From the NCBI GenBank assembly GCA_948567375.1, contig OX419759.1, positions 3,821,303 through 3,885,302 of the forward strand: DNA of 64,000 bases, in the 5' to 3' direction. This stretch comes from Lunularia cruciata. Taxonomy: Eukaryota > Streptophyta > Marchantiopsida > Lunulariales > Lunulariaceae. The translations under genes and the position numbers were made by a program. This document shows positions 1-11,744 of this stretch, one piece after another (position 1 is the first letter of the stretch; every line of letters starts with the position of its first letter). Below the pieces are notes generated by a model. It had not been told where the DNA came from. It was given only the letters and a program-made list of their open reading frames with translations, and did not search any database.

Positions 1-772
1 TAATGCGGGAGGGAACACGTCGTTCTTACCAAAAAAGAATTGAGATTTAGTTTTGTTTACTGTATCCATATATCCACACATATAAGTCTAGGTTCCAACC
101 TACATATTTGCATACATTCGTAATCCTTTTAGATTGAGTGAAACGTGGCCTCTATGTTAAGGACCTTCAACTACGGTGTCTACTTTCCTGTGGGACCTTG
201 GACTACGTTGACAGTCGAGGAATCACTTGTATTGCCTCACAATTGTAGATCAGAGAGTGGAGATAAGTTGTTACCTTAGTAATAGATCAGAGTTGTTGCT
301 TTTATTTCCCTTGATCTCTGTTACAGTATAAGGAAATTCCATGCAACTCTGACTTTTAGACTCATTCCTAAGAGAGGAGCTATGTGTGCATGTCTGCCGG
401 TGTAAAGTAGGCACATTGATTTCATTAGTCAACTACAAGCTTCATGCACGTGTAATCGAAAGCGTTTCTTGTACAACTTTGGGTTGCATCAAAATACGTT
501 GAAATTTAACACGACTCCATTAAACCTCAATTCTGTGCAACTACTAGACCCATAAACTTTTCCGTGTCAATGAAGGAAAAGCAAACTTGTATCCCTCTCA
601 AATCCACCTCAGTAACAACAGACAAACCTGGAGTCCTGCCACTCAAGCCACTCTCATCCTTGAGGTTATGACCACGTTCTCAGAGGAAAATCCAGCAGCA
701 CACCAGTTCTGCAACCAATCAGCGACAATTGTTGTTCAGCATGCATTGCACTGTGATTGCCACATGGCAGGA
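1..772. other. Intergenic, no gene seen
   Basis: No coding region, RNA gene or mobile element is recognisable here. Short open frames exist but none has a known motif or a splice pattern. Confidence 0.5.
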
Positions 773-1901
773 CTGCAAAGCAAAGCAAGCAATCTTAGGG
801 CGGGCATAAGTCAAGAATGTGGAAATTTGACATGACTAGGATTTATGCCCGTTTAATGTTGGGATGTGCATTAATGTTCCATAGAGATAAGAAGCGTATT
901 ATACGTATGTATAAGAGTAAAGATGCGAGTTAAAAAGTTAGGTTGCTGAGGAAAGGCAGGCCTTAACCAGATCAAATATAGTTCATCACACATAGCTTCT
1001 GATTAGCTTTAAACATGCTTCCGATCCTTTCACCCTGCATAAAGGATGTCTTCTTTCGTTAATTGTGAGACTCATATCGTTAGACCGTGAGGTTGCTAAG
1101 ATCTCACTGTGTTTTCTTCCATGCACGATATCTGAGCTTGACATGATCTGGGTTGGGGAGGAATGGTATTTGGAAACTTTGGAAACTTTGGACATGTTCT
1201 CATTCCGGCAGATTCCATCAAACAAGCCAATATGGGTTTCCTAACAATCTCGTCGAACGTTAGCACTGAGGTGTAGATATTTGTTCAGTCTAATACTCCT
1301 ACACTTCAACCGCAAGCATTCTCTTCAAAGCAAGCAATGGATCTTAAGACGACTGTCAGTCAAGGATGTCGTGGAAAATTGACCACCATGACTTGATTTA
1401 TGTCCAGGAATGTTGGAATGTGCATTAAAGTTCCACAAAAGTCTTTGGACAAGATATAAGAAACGTGAACAGTATAATATGGATAAGAGTAAGATGCGAG
1501 TTTAATATCTAGGATGTATAGGAAAAGCAGACGAACTGTTTTAACCAAACACCAAATATAGTTCATTAGTCATAGCTTCTGATTAGCTTTGAATATGCTT
1601 CATGTACTTTTACCCTGCATAAAAGTCTGTCTTCAATTCGTTAACCGTGAGACTCACATATCGTTAGACACTGAAGTTGCTAAGATTTCACTGCAATCTC
1701 GTGTGTTTTGTTGCATGGACGATTTCTGAGCTTAATATTATCTGGGTTTGTGAGGACATGTATTTGGAAACTTTGGCATGCCCCCGCTTGGGTAGAATCC
1801 ACCAGACAAACCAATATGAGTTTAACAATCCCGTCGTACATTACTTAAGACATTAGCACTTAGGTGAAAGATATTTATTCACTCTAATACTAAACTTGAG
1901 T
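773..1901. repeat. Diverged direct tandem duplication, two copies of about 540-580 bp
   Basis: Copy 1 is about 773-1310 and copy 2 about 1322-1901. Shared blocks occur in the same order in both: AAAGCAAGCAATCTTAG / AAAGCAAGCAATGGATCTTA, AATATAGTTCATYA, CATAGCTTCTGATTAGCTTT, CCCTGCATAAA, GTGAGACTCA.ATCGTTAGAC, GTATTTGGAAACTTTGG and a terminal TAGCACT.AGGTG. The copies differ by many substitutions and small indels, so the duplication is old. No coding function is visible. It lies 1.6-2.8 kb upstream of the ABCG gene. Confidence 0.8.
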
Positions 1902-3300
1902 GGCCGCTAAATCGCTGGGAAATCCAGTGATGCATTTCAAACGAGGATGATTCCAAATCAGCTTTGGTTCGTACAAATTTCTCGTGTTTCCCAGCAGCAG
2001 TGGTCTTGATGATTGGGACTCTTTCTTAATGATGAGAGTTAAAGTAAACATCACCAACCCCCGATTATGAAATACAGCCCATCCTATTCACATCATTCTC
2101 TCTCAAGTTGCAGATGAACGATTGACAGGATGTTGATAAAAAGTCACGAGACATAGTGGACCGGACAAAGTGGGAAGAAGATTTACAGTAATTTAAACAA
2201 TCCAGTTGTGCATTCACTTACTCCTCTTGCCCCCTGCTCCTGCTGATTGACGGTCTGGTTATTCTCTAGTGACCAAGGTAGTCAGAATACTTGAATGCAA
2301 TCAAGCTGGGATTATGACTTAGACGCTTAAATGTAAATGAAGGGGGATGATCCGAAATCAACTTGTCATTTGTCACAGATACAGTCTTTCTTACGTATTG
2401 GACACGACGATTTATAGTTTGAATTTTGATGGCTTCTGGTTCAATTCCTCCAGATGTTCTAGAAAGAAGAAGTGAAGAAGCCTGTCGGTGTTATCCACTT
2501 CTTTCGCAAGGCGCGGAAGAGGACCAACGAGACAACCTTCTGGAAGAGTTCGAGCCCACAGCATCGTCTATGGACGAATTTCGCTAATTGCAAACAGAAG
2601 CAGCAGCTGCACCAAGATTGTGTGCGGAATCTGAACAGAGTGCATGGAAGATAACCGAGCTGGTCTTTTGCAAATGCAACACGCGGCGCTGAGTTTGAGT
2701 TGACAGAACGAAAAGACTTGCTAAATTCGAATCCAGTCTACGTCACCATCAGGAGGTTTCCGAAGAAATTTGGGAACCGCCACGTTAGTGTGGAAAAACT
2801 TTTCCTTAAGAAGGAGCACAGGGACGCCCGATAAGGAAGCGTCAAACTTTTACCTTCTTACGCGCTTGGTTGCGAATTGGATACACGAATGTGTTCCTGC
2901 TCCAATTTCTGCTTAATCCGCCCACCAAAGCCTCTTATAACTGGTGACTGGGATCCCTTTAGATTCTAGAAGTCCAGATAGAGAGTAACGCGCCGATGAG
3001 AATTTGCCATGCTGTCGCGTGGATCTGCCGATAACCAAGAGCCCGCCGCTGGGTGTGTTGTCTACAATTCCCTTCTAGGCCAGAAATGACCTGGACTCCG
3101 AGACTCAGTGGTGAATTCTGAGACCAGAGCATCTTTTAGGATAGGGCTGAAGTCACGACAAAAGACCTCTTGACGGCGTAAGTATTCTACGGACAGCTAC
3201 TGCTTTCAGCGCAGTTTCCCGTTATGGTAATTTGCTGGCTGCGGTATTCTTCACTCTTAAGTCTGAGTCCCAAACCGTTTCATCGATCTTTAGAATTGAC
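1902..3300. other. Upstream region of the ABCG gene, no gene seen
   Basis: This stretch lies between the tandem duplication and the probable core promoter. A 60-codon open frame at 2472-2654 (+) has no recognisable motif and I do not call it. Distal regulatory DNA or old transposon debris is possible but not shown. Confidence 0.4.
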
Positions 3301-3303
3301 AAG

Positions 3304-3312
3304 TATATATAG
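3304..3312 (+). promoter_or_regulatory. Candidate TATA box of the ABCG gene
   Basis: TATATATAG lies about 235 bp upstream of the chosen ATG at 3544, which would give a 5' leader of roughly 200 nt. It is the only good TATA-like motif close upstream. Many plant genes lack a TATA box, so this is weak evidence. Confidence 0.3.
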
Positions 3313-3516
3313 AACTCCAGTCTGGTGTGGACTTCAATTGCAGGGGAACAAAACGTTCTCTCGTGCACTGGGATTGACAGTTTTCTTCTGTAACGGTTGT
3401 TCTGAACGCGTTCGGTAGCGCTGAAGGGGGTAGTAAACTTACGTCGTTGCCACATTCCAACCGTTCAGAGGCCGAATTCTTTGAGTGACAGGCGACGGAG
3501 AGGATCGATATCGTGC

Positions 3517-3534
3517 ATGCAGCTGCTGCAGTAA
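3517..3534 (+). promoter_or_regulatory. Minimal upstream ORF in the ABCG leader
   Basis: ATG CAG CTG CTG CAG TAA encodes the pentapeptide MQLLQ and ends 9 nt before the main ATG at 3544. If it is in the mature leader, ribosomes would meet it first, and the short spacing could reduce initiation at the main start. Its presence in the mRNA depends on the unmapped transcription start. Confidence 0.35.
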
Positions 3535-3543
3535 ACAACAGTT

Positions 3544-6500
3544 ATGGTTGCGGAGAAGGGGACGGAGTATGAAGCTCCTCCATCTGAGGGAACGGGTAGG
3601 AATGGAACTGTTGAGAAGCAGTATATCGGGGCCGAGTACCAGGAACCGCCTGTTGACAAGTTTCCTGAGGGGCTGACGAGATCCAGGAAGGAGGACTGGA
3701 CGGTAGATGTGGAGTTGCCAGCGACTGATGAATCCGTTCGAAGACCGAAATTCCAACCTCCCATGCCTATTACTCTGAAGGTAAATAGTTGAAATGTGGT
3801 CGACGAGTGTTGGTAAATTTCGTGACGATGTTCATGTATGCAGTTTTGCACTTCGGAATTCGTAGGATATGCTGGAGTCAGATGGGGATTCTTCTGAAGC
3901 GAGTTTGAGATTTCTTCCTAACAGTCAAGGCGCATCAGTTCTTTGCATTCGTTTCTTTTTACGATAATCATTTGATTGGAGATTCGCTGAGACAAGAAGC
4001 TTCTCGGGTTGAATTCAACTGTAGATTTTGCATCAAGAACTAGCGTAATTCCAGAGAACCAATGGTGGACTTGAATCATGTAATCTGGACGCCAAAGATG
4101 ATTAGTTAAGATTTGGTTTCTTTAGTTAGCAAACAAAGTGCTTATCCTTTAATCAATCATCTGAGAATGTTCAATATTTTGGTCTCACAGTTTGAGGACG
4201 TCCAATACAGTGTGAGTCTCAAACCACAGACAACATGGTGGGATTACAAGAGCTGGGGGAAGAAGCTGGGTCGCAATGTTCCAGACAAAGTCATCCTTCA
4301 GAATGTAATGGGTGTAGTGAAGCCTGGGGAAATGCTCGCCATGCTTGGGCCCTCGGGCAGCGGAAAAACAACACTGCTGAATGTTTTAGGGGGACGCATC
4401 AAAGGTAACCTTACAGGAAACATTCTTTACAACGACTTGCCGTACAACAAGACACTGAAGAGGAAGACGGGATTCGTTACTCAAGATGACGTCCTGTATG
4501 CGCATCTCACAGTGAAGGAGACTCTGGTATATGCTGCAATTTTAAGATTGCCCAAAGAGTTCACCAGAAAGGAAAAGATCCAGCGAGCAGATGATGTCAT
4601 CATGGAACTTGGACTGGAGAAGTGTAAGAATACCATAATTGGTGGTCCTTTCCTTAGAGGAGTATCTGGCGGAGAGAGGAAGAGAGTCAGCATTGGACAC
4701 GAGATGCTGATTGATCCGAGTCTTCTACTGCTAGATGAACCCACATCTGGATTGGACTCTACTATTGCCTTGAAAATTATCCATACTCTCCAAGATTTAG
4801 CCAAGGGTGGCAGAACCGTCATCACCACCATCCACCAACCCTCCAGTATCATATACCACATGTTCGACAAGCTGATACTGCTTTCAGAGGGCCATATCCT
4901 GTACTATGGGCAGGGGAGCCAAGCCATGAGCTACTTCTCTTCCATCGGCTTTTCGCCGTCATACGAAACCAATCCTGCGGATTTCTTGCTCGATCTTGCA
5001 AATGGTAAGACCTCGGAAATTGCTATACGTTCGCATGATCAGCAGACACTTCTGTTTCGGGTGATACTCGTAAGTTTTATCAGATCTGGTCCGAGTTATT
5101 TTGTTTTTGTTTGCCCAAACCTCGGCTGATAATTAGCTCCCACGTGTTTTTCATTTTCAAGAGTTCGGACATTCACGCTGGAAGCTTGTAGCAGTTGACA
5201 TATTTTTCTTATAAATCGATTCTGTTATCAGGTATACAACATAAGATCGATTCTGGAAACGGGGAAGAGTACTCTCCCAACTCGAAAGGAACTGGGCAAG
5301 AAAGCCGGTTTAAGGATCAAGGTGATATCCGAAAATTTCTGAGAGAAACTTACGCGAAGAAGTTGCTTCCACGAACCAGGACGAGTATGGCCCATACGCC
5401 AGAAGTAACTTCCGCACAACTACAAGGTAATTCGGTGGTTGCACGGTCTTAAAGTTGGATAGATTGAACAGCTTCTGTGATACACCTGCTAAACCTTTTC
5501 CGATGACAACCATGCAACTTTAGCGGGGTACTTGTTAAGCTGATTCTCTTAACAAAACCGCCTTTCACCACGTGTACATTATCTGCAACTTCTGCGTAAC
5601 CAAACTTCTCTTCTTTCGTGCTATCATATCTTATCATGCCAGAATCAGTTCTAAGCAGATTACTTTACCTCAAAGGAGGATGGGAGAGATACTCTGAGCT
5701 ATAAGCTATGTTTCATATTTTTACTCGGAAGTAGGTGATATTTGTATTACTTCAGATGCGGAAGGAGTGGACTAATCATGTTCGAATAAAGAACAATTCG
5801 CCATTTAAACGACCAAATTAATTAATTTGCTTGCATTGTGCAACAGCTTCTCAAGAGAAGACCAAGTGGCCTACAAGCTGGGTCCAGCAGTTTTCGGTAT
5901 TGGTTGTCAGAAGTGTGAAGGAGAGGAGACATGAAGTCCTTTCTGGGCTTCGTATATTTCAAGTACTTGCTACGTCCATAATCGTTGGACTTCTTTGGTG
6001 GCAATCGTCACCTCGCAACATTCAAGATCAGGTACTTAAGCTTGTCTTAAAATTAGATAACCAAGGGGCAGTGATTCTTCGAAATCATTCGTGCAACTGT
6101 TAGCCTTCCGAAGATTATCACAGTGAAATGATTTTTCAGCGCTGTAGCTCCTAAATTTGCTCTTTTGACTTCTCGGTGGTCTAATCTCGGCGCAGGACTA
6201 TCTTCGAATGTAGGAAGTGACGGCTGGCGGAATGAAAGCAAATATCTGACCTTGTTTATTTCTGTCCTGCAGTCCGGATTGCTTTTCTTCATCACAACAT
6301 TTTGGGGTTTTTTTCCTCTGTTTTCAGCCATCTTCACCTTTCCTCAAGAGCGGCAGATGCTCGCAAAAGAGCGTGCATCGGGGATGTATCGTCTCACAGC
6401 CTATTTTTTGGCACGAACTGTTGGTGATTTGCCCTTGGAACTCGTATTGCCGATAATATCAGTAATTATCATTTACTGGATGACTGGTCTGAAGGCAACT

Positions 6501-6917
6501 GCAGTAGCATTCATCCTCACTCTCCTAACTGTTTTATTCAACGTCCTCGTATCCCAGGGTCTTGGATTGTTGCTGGGTGCAGTGATGATGGATGTGAAGA
6601 AGGCAACTACTCTTGCATCCGTTTTAATGCTGACTTTCCAATTGGCGGGAGGGTACTTTGTTACGAACATTCCTGCATTCATTGCTTGGATAAAGTGGCT
6701 GTCATTTTCTTACCACGGTTTCAGGTTAGCAATAGTTGCTCAGTACACTGAAACCCAAACCTACGATTGTGAGACCGGTCAGTGCCGTGTTTTCGATTTT
6801 CCACTGATTAAATCGGTGGGAACAAATGAAATTGGCTTTTCAATAATGGCCATGTTCCTCATGCTGTTCGGGTTTCGTTTCCTTGCATATCTTGCCTTGA
6901 GGAATATGAAGAGGTAG
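3544..6917 (+). CDS. ABCG-subfamily (WBC-type) half-size ABC transporter, five exons
   Basis: The product is a plasma-membrane-type ATP-driven exporter half-molecule that would work as a dimer. Proposed exons are 3544-3780, 4191-5004, 5232-5426, 5847-6031 and 6273-6917. All introns are GT-AG and the phases join in frame, giving 691 residues, a normal length. Exon 1 ends PITLK and exon 2 opens FEDVQYSV, the usual join in this family. The nucleotide-binding domain has Walker [10 protein letters not shown] (about 132-140), Q-loop TGFVTQDD (172-179), signature VSGGERKR (237-244), Walker B LLLLDEP (257-263) and H-loop TTIHQPS (291-297), followed by [12 protein letters not shown]. The membrane domain starts in exon 4 ([16 protein letters not shown]) and has about six segments plus [21 protein letters not shown]. 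Overall it resembles the AtABCG14/21/22/25 clade, whose members move hormones or act in guard cells; the substrate here cannot be read from sequence. No lesion is seen. Confidence 0.93.
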
Positions 6918-8280
6918 TAATAGATTCAGAAATTTCGGAATTAGCAGAATTGAATCCTGAGATTTTTTCTCGCAGTTTTGTAATCTATTAGCGGCCCTCA
7001 CCTCAAATCTGGGTAGTGTACATCAACCCATTGACTGTCAGAATGTAGGTGAGCAGTGTAGTTTAGGAAATCGGCATCGTTCTTTACTCTGTTCCGCAGA
7101 GGTTGATGCGAGCATTGCTCGCGTTGTCAAATTCTTTTTGTCAATCAGGAGTACGCCTGTAAATAATTTTTGTAACAAACAGCAAGTGAATTCATGGGTT
7201 GTACTCAACCCTTTTTCATTTCAATTGGTTTTTCATAGTCTCCAAATTGTCGCGTTGCGATCCCTTTTCTCGTCATGTAAATGACCTGAGTGGTTTATGA
7301 AAGTTCATAATTTGCTAAGCTCAGCGTCACGTTAGTACGTCATGTCAAGTATGTCACAATGCTGCGCATGCAATACCGGCTGCGCTGGAACTGCTCAGGG
7401 TGGACAAGATGAACGAAAGCTGCTTTTCTTAGTAACTATTTGTCTTACTTTGTCTTGGACCTCGAGGGGAAAAAGTTCCATAGGCATACCACATTGCTCC
7501 ATTCGTGCTACTTCACGTGGAGGGTTCAGCGCATCTAAGTCTGTTACACTCAACGCTCCTTTCCATTGTCAATGGATTAACTCTAACAAAACAGTTCTCT
7601 TTCCCCGTCCTTGCCAGTGCTTACAGTACACAAACTTTGTGAAAACGTAGTAGACATGACAATTTCTTCCATCGTTTAACACAAAGTCAACGAATCGGAC
7701 TTTTATTGCTGTGTGTAAGGGATATTCCTGAACATACATTGTAACTACTGCGAAGACTGGAGAGGGGATTTGATTCTCTTTCGGTCTTTCGGATTAAGAT
7801 TTCTAAAATCCAGTTCCTATAGATGGATCTGTCGCCTAGAAATCTTCTGTGGGATTTATGTCTTTGGTAGAAAGATCTTTAGTAGTTGAGAGCGTACCAT
7901 GAGGGGTTTCATAGTTTTCAGGTGCCAGCGGACAGACGATCATGTTCATGTCAAGTCAGAACGCTGTGTGAACCAAGATTTAACCTATACTGTATCAAGT
8001 GAAGATGAATGTGCACATAGCCTTTAATCTCTCGTTATGAACACTAGAATCCAAATTTGTTATCACTTCAGATATCCATTGAAACTCAGAACGAATTTCC
8101 ATCAACAGAATTCGTTACATCAGCCGACGAATCCAGATTGATAATGTTTCTCAAGCTGCGTTCCCATGGGATATATTTTGTTTTACCGCAGCTACATTTC
8201 ATCCAAGAATTGCACCCAAAACGACCGGCTCAAATTGGGGGAGCGGTTAAGAAACAAACAAAATAACCGGAGGTTAAAGG
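6918..8280. other. ABCG 3' region and intergenic DNA, no further gene seen
   Basis: The first few hundred bases probably hold the 3' UTR; TGTAAATAATTTTTGTAAC near 7158-7176 resembles a plant polyadenylation region. The 102-codon frame at 7342-7650 has no recognisable domain and no splice context, so I do not call it a gene. Confidence 0.4.
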
Positions 8281-8339
8281 TTTTAAAAAATGAGTAAACT
8301 TGCTAGTGTAGGTTACAAGGCCAACAACTCAATCTATAA

Positions 8340-8665
8340 ACAGTATTTACTATGTCACACAAAACATTAAAGCAATGAACATGGACATTATATGAGCTAT
8401 ATACTTAACTTGATCAACGTAATGTCATGCACATCATATGAACGATATTTATAATTTTAAATAGTCGTTCTTTCACATAAGAAATTAAAGTAATGAACAT
8501 GGACATTATATGAAATATATTTATAAGTTTTATACAGTCGTTCTGTCACACAAGAAATTAAAGTAATGAACATGGTCATTATATTAACTATCGACTAACT
8601 TGATTAAAGTAATGTCGTGCACAATACATGAACTAGATTTATATGTTTACTTGTCGTTCGGAAAG
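8340..8665. repeat. AT-rich tandem repeat, about 3 diverged copies
   Basis: AAAGYAATGAACATGGACATTATATGA recurs near 8370, 8488 and, with TGGTCATTATATTA, near 8564. Each is followed by related AT-rich sequence including GTCGTTCT and CACANAAGAAATTAAAG. No coding capacity. Confidence 0.7.
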
Positions 8666-8812
8666 TTACATGTTCATCAGTTTAATATAGATTTTAGATT
8701 AGTTTATTCTTCAGGGTAGATTAACTAAACATGCAAACCGGAATTTAAAGGAGTAGCCTACTTTGGAGATAATTAAAAAAGGATACACTAATTTCACCCT
8801 CATAAAAACAGA

Positions 8813-8985
8813 AATATTGATTCATAATAAGACTCAAAACTAACTATGGTCTAAAAGTCATTATTACAAATATTTAACTATAATGGAAGAATTCAAATGA
8901 ATATTGATTCATAATTATGACTCAAAACTAACAATGGTCTAAAAGTCAAATTACAAATATTTAACTAAATTCAAGAATTTAAATG
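8813..8985. repeat. Tandem duplication of about 87 bp
   Basis: ATATTGATTCATAAT.A.GACTCAAAACTAAC.ATGGTCTAAAAGTCA.ATTACAAATATTTAACTA occurs at about 8814-8900 and again at about 8900-8985, with few differences. Confidence 0.8.
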
Positions 8986-9670
8986 ATTTTCCAGGTGTGA
9001 AATTGTTTTTAGTGAATTGAATCTAGCAATTAAACTTCCACAAACATAGTAAATAAGAATAGTACACATTTTTTGAAATAAAATAAGAAACATTTCTAAT
9101 TAAGAAAGAGAGACTCATACCAGTCTCAAATCCGTTTATTATATTATATATTTCAAAGTTCAGGATACTTATCAAATAACTCACGTAAAAAGAAGAGAGA
9201 CTCATAGCAAATCTGAAAATTACTTAGTGTTAACCAAAATCGACCTGTTAAGTGATGAGGCATGAAGATTAGAGTAGGGGGTTTCAGACAGAGTTATTTG
9301 AAGTTTTATAACTTTTCATATAGATAGTTCCGAAGCTATGACTAAATTGGTATGGGTTGTGAACGGGAGATAGAAAAGGTCTCGCTACGGAGTTCGTGCC
9401 ACGTTCCTTATTATTAGCACACTCCATATGAGGTGGTTTGTAGAAAATAAGGGATAAGGAACTTTTTGTTATCACTCTATAGTGTATTGATTACATATAA
9501 GGGTTAATAAATTATATCATCTAGGGTTATCGTGAAAGTGGCAACCACCCATGGTAATCAAAAGTTGACAGATTTATGCACTAGATGACCCGGAACAAGA
9601 TTTTTGACCACTGAGGAAAATTGGAGGGACCATGAGTTGAAAGATTTGAATGCATGCAAAAATTGACAGT
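8986..9670. other. AT-rich intergenic DNA, nothing recognised
   Basis: No motif, splice pattern or repeat of note was found in this stretch. Confidence 0.4.
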
Positions 9671-9676
9671 GGAATA

Positions 9677-9780
9677 AGATTTGAGAGACCCATAGCCAGA
9701 GTTGGAAGGGGGAGTGAATTTTGACAACAGAAGAAGATTTGAGAGACCCGTAGCCAGAGTTGGAAGGGGGAGTGAATTGG
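9677..9780. repeat. Tandem duplication of about 53 bp
   Basis: GAGAGACCCRTAGCCAGAG followed by TTGGAAGGGGGAGTGAATT occurs twice in a row, once near 9682 and once near 9738, with almost no change, which suggests a recent duplication. Confidence 0.75.
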
Positions 9781-9957
9781 CTTGGAATGGGAAGATTTGA
9801 GTGCGGGTTTTGGGAAGGTTAGAAGGAGGAGTGTGTTTTTTTGAAGGGTTTCTCTCCAAAATTCTCAATTTCATTATTAAAAAAGTTTAATTTATGATTG
9901 TTGTCTCTTGGTACGACTATGAAATGTATGCACTTGTTCCCCCTTGAGTGATGAAAT

Positions 9958-10250
9958 GAAAATTATGAGATTGTTTGTTTTCTATGCGTAGAGAATAGAG
10001 ATTCCACTTTGCCAAGATTTATGAGGTTATTTTTTTGTTCTATGCGCAAAGAATAAAGATACCCCTTTGCTGGAATTTATGAGGTTGTTTTTTTGTTTTG
10101 TGCGCGGAGAATAGAGATGCCCCTTTGCCAAAAATTATGAGGTTGTTTTTTATCTGCGCACATAGAGAATAGAGATGCCCCTTTGCCAAAAATTATGAGG
10201 TTGTTTTTTTATCTATGCACATAGAGAATAGAGATGCAACTTTGCACGAT
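9958..10250. repeat. Minisatellite, five units of about 58-60 bp
   Basis: The unit contains TTATGAGGTTGTTTTTTT, then a TATGCGC-like segment, then AGAGAATAGAGATGCCCC and TTTGCCAA. Unit starts are near 9963, 10018, 10077, 10134 and 10194. The last units are the most similar to each other. Confidence 0.85.
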
Positions 10251-10400
10251 AAGGAGTTATATGTGGTGAATAAAAATCCAGAGTCAAGTCATGCTGAGAG
10301 GGAGGTGAATAAACACAAAGAATGTGATGTGACTTTGCCCGATAAGGAGTTATATGTGGTGAATAAAAATCCAGAGTAAAGTCATGCCGAGAGGGAACAC
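10243..10400. repeat. Tandem duplication of about 93 bp
   Basis: CGATAAGGAGTTATATGTGG, then TGAATAAAAATCCAGAGT and AAGTCATGCYGAGAGGGA, begins at 10247 and again at 10340. It abuts the 58-bp minisatellite on the left and the transposase relic on the right. Confidence 0.8.
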
Positions 10401-10479
10401 TCGTGTAAAACTAAGTAAAAATTATTAGAAAATGTATTCAATGGATGATTCAGTTAGATTTGGAGATATCGCTACAAGG

Positions 10480-11744
10480 ATTAGAAGATGAAGATGAAGA
10501 ATTAGGAGGAGATTTAGATATGCTAGTACTTTTTATTAGTGGGTGGGAGTATGCACATACTCATTGATACTTGGAACCCCATGTTACTTACCCTCGTAGT
10601 AGAGAGTTTGTGATGGAGTATTTTAGAAATCTCAATACTGAGGCTTTTTGCCAGCTTACTAGAATGGATGTCAATTCTTTTTCAACATAAGTGGATTTGA
10701 TTAAGACTCACACAATTTTGAGAAAAGGTACTAAAGAGAGCAAACACCCGTGTGGATCCAAGTTGCCCTAGCCTTGGATAGATTTGGGCATCACAAAAAT
10801 GAAGCTTGTGTTGCATGGGGTTTAAATACTTGTGTTTGGGGCATTAGTGCTGGTTCAACAATTGCTTTTACTGATAGAGTTATGACAACTATATTAGATG
10901 TGATGAGGAGTCAAGTTGCTTGGCCCAAGCTCGAGGAGAGGAGGAGGATATCTAATGTTTTTACACACAAAGGTTTTCCTGGTTGTGTTGGTTTGGTAGA
11001 TAGAATATTGTTTCCTCTTGCAGCTCGACCAAAAATGGATGGGAAATATATTTCAGCCACAAGGGTTCATATTCTATAAACGGCCAAGTGATTTGTGATG
11101 ATAAAAAGAGAATTATACATTTTTTTGGAGGTAAGTGTGTGTTGTTTTGTTAGATATTTTCTCAATGCATTGGTGATCCTCTTTGTATGGTTTACTAAAA
11201 GTATAAGTTGATTTTTTTATTTGCATGAATACCTGAATCATGTCATGACATGACTTTTTTGAAAAAATCATCACTATGGAATGATTTGAACCAGAGAGTG
11301 AGTTGTTGCACTTTTGAGGCAAAGAAGTGCCTTTTAGGTGATGTGGGTTATGTACCCATGCATCACCTAGTACACGCTTTCAAGCAAGCTTAATCAGAGG
11401 ACAAGCTGGAGTTTAATAAATATTTGGCAAAGGCAAGAGTGATAAATGAGCATTGTATAGGAGTATTGAAAGCTAGATTGCATTCTCTTTGTGAGTTAAG
11501 AGTGCAACTCAAATACAGTAGTAGAAATGCTTATTTGTTAAAGTGGATGTCAGTGTGCATTATTTTACATAATTTTTTTATCAATAGGTCAGACCTTTGG
11601 TCAGATGACAAAGGCGGATTTACAAAGGAAATAGAAATAGATTCAGATATGTCTTTTCATGGTATAGAACTTGGTAGAGAAGAAAATAGATCAAGGGTGA
11701 TGCAACAATGCATTGATTATCACAATGATGATACACTCAATTAA
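10480..11744 (+). pseudogene. PIF/Harbinger-type (HARBI1-like) DDE transposase relic
   Basis: Translated fragments match the plant/fungal DDE_Tnp_4 family in order: REFVMEYFRNLNTEAFCQL (from about 10598), QVALALDRFGH and GISAGSTIAFTDRV (10750-10900), GFPGCVGLVDRILFPLA carrying the first D (about 10974-11025), NGQVICDDKKRI (about 11080-11115), SCHDMTF carrying the second D (about 11235-11255), CLLGDVGYV (about 11328-11350), and ARVINEHCIGVLKARLHSL carrying the E (about 11430-11485). GGAGGTAAGT near 11131 looks like a splice donor before the SCHD block. Frameshifts and stops (for example before YLEPHV) make it inactive. No terminal inverted repeats or target duplication were identified. Confidence 0.75.

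Noticed and set aside
587-835. 82-codon open frame
   Set aside because: Spans the start of the non-coding tandem duplication, with no motif and no conserved counterpart in the second copy.
1902-2400. Possible third copy of the upstream tandem duplication
   Set aside because: Only short words such as GGATGATNCNAAATCA are shared; not enough to call a third unit.
2472-2654. 60-codon basic open frame upstream of the ABCG gene
   Set aside because: No recognised domain, no splice context, and a length expected by chance.
7342-7650. 102-codon Cys-rich open frame after the ABCG gene
   Set aside because: The Cys spacing fits no known zinc or peptide family and there is no signal peptide at the start; probably chance.
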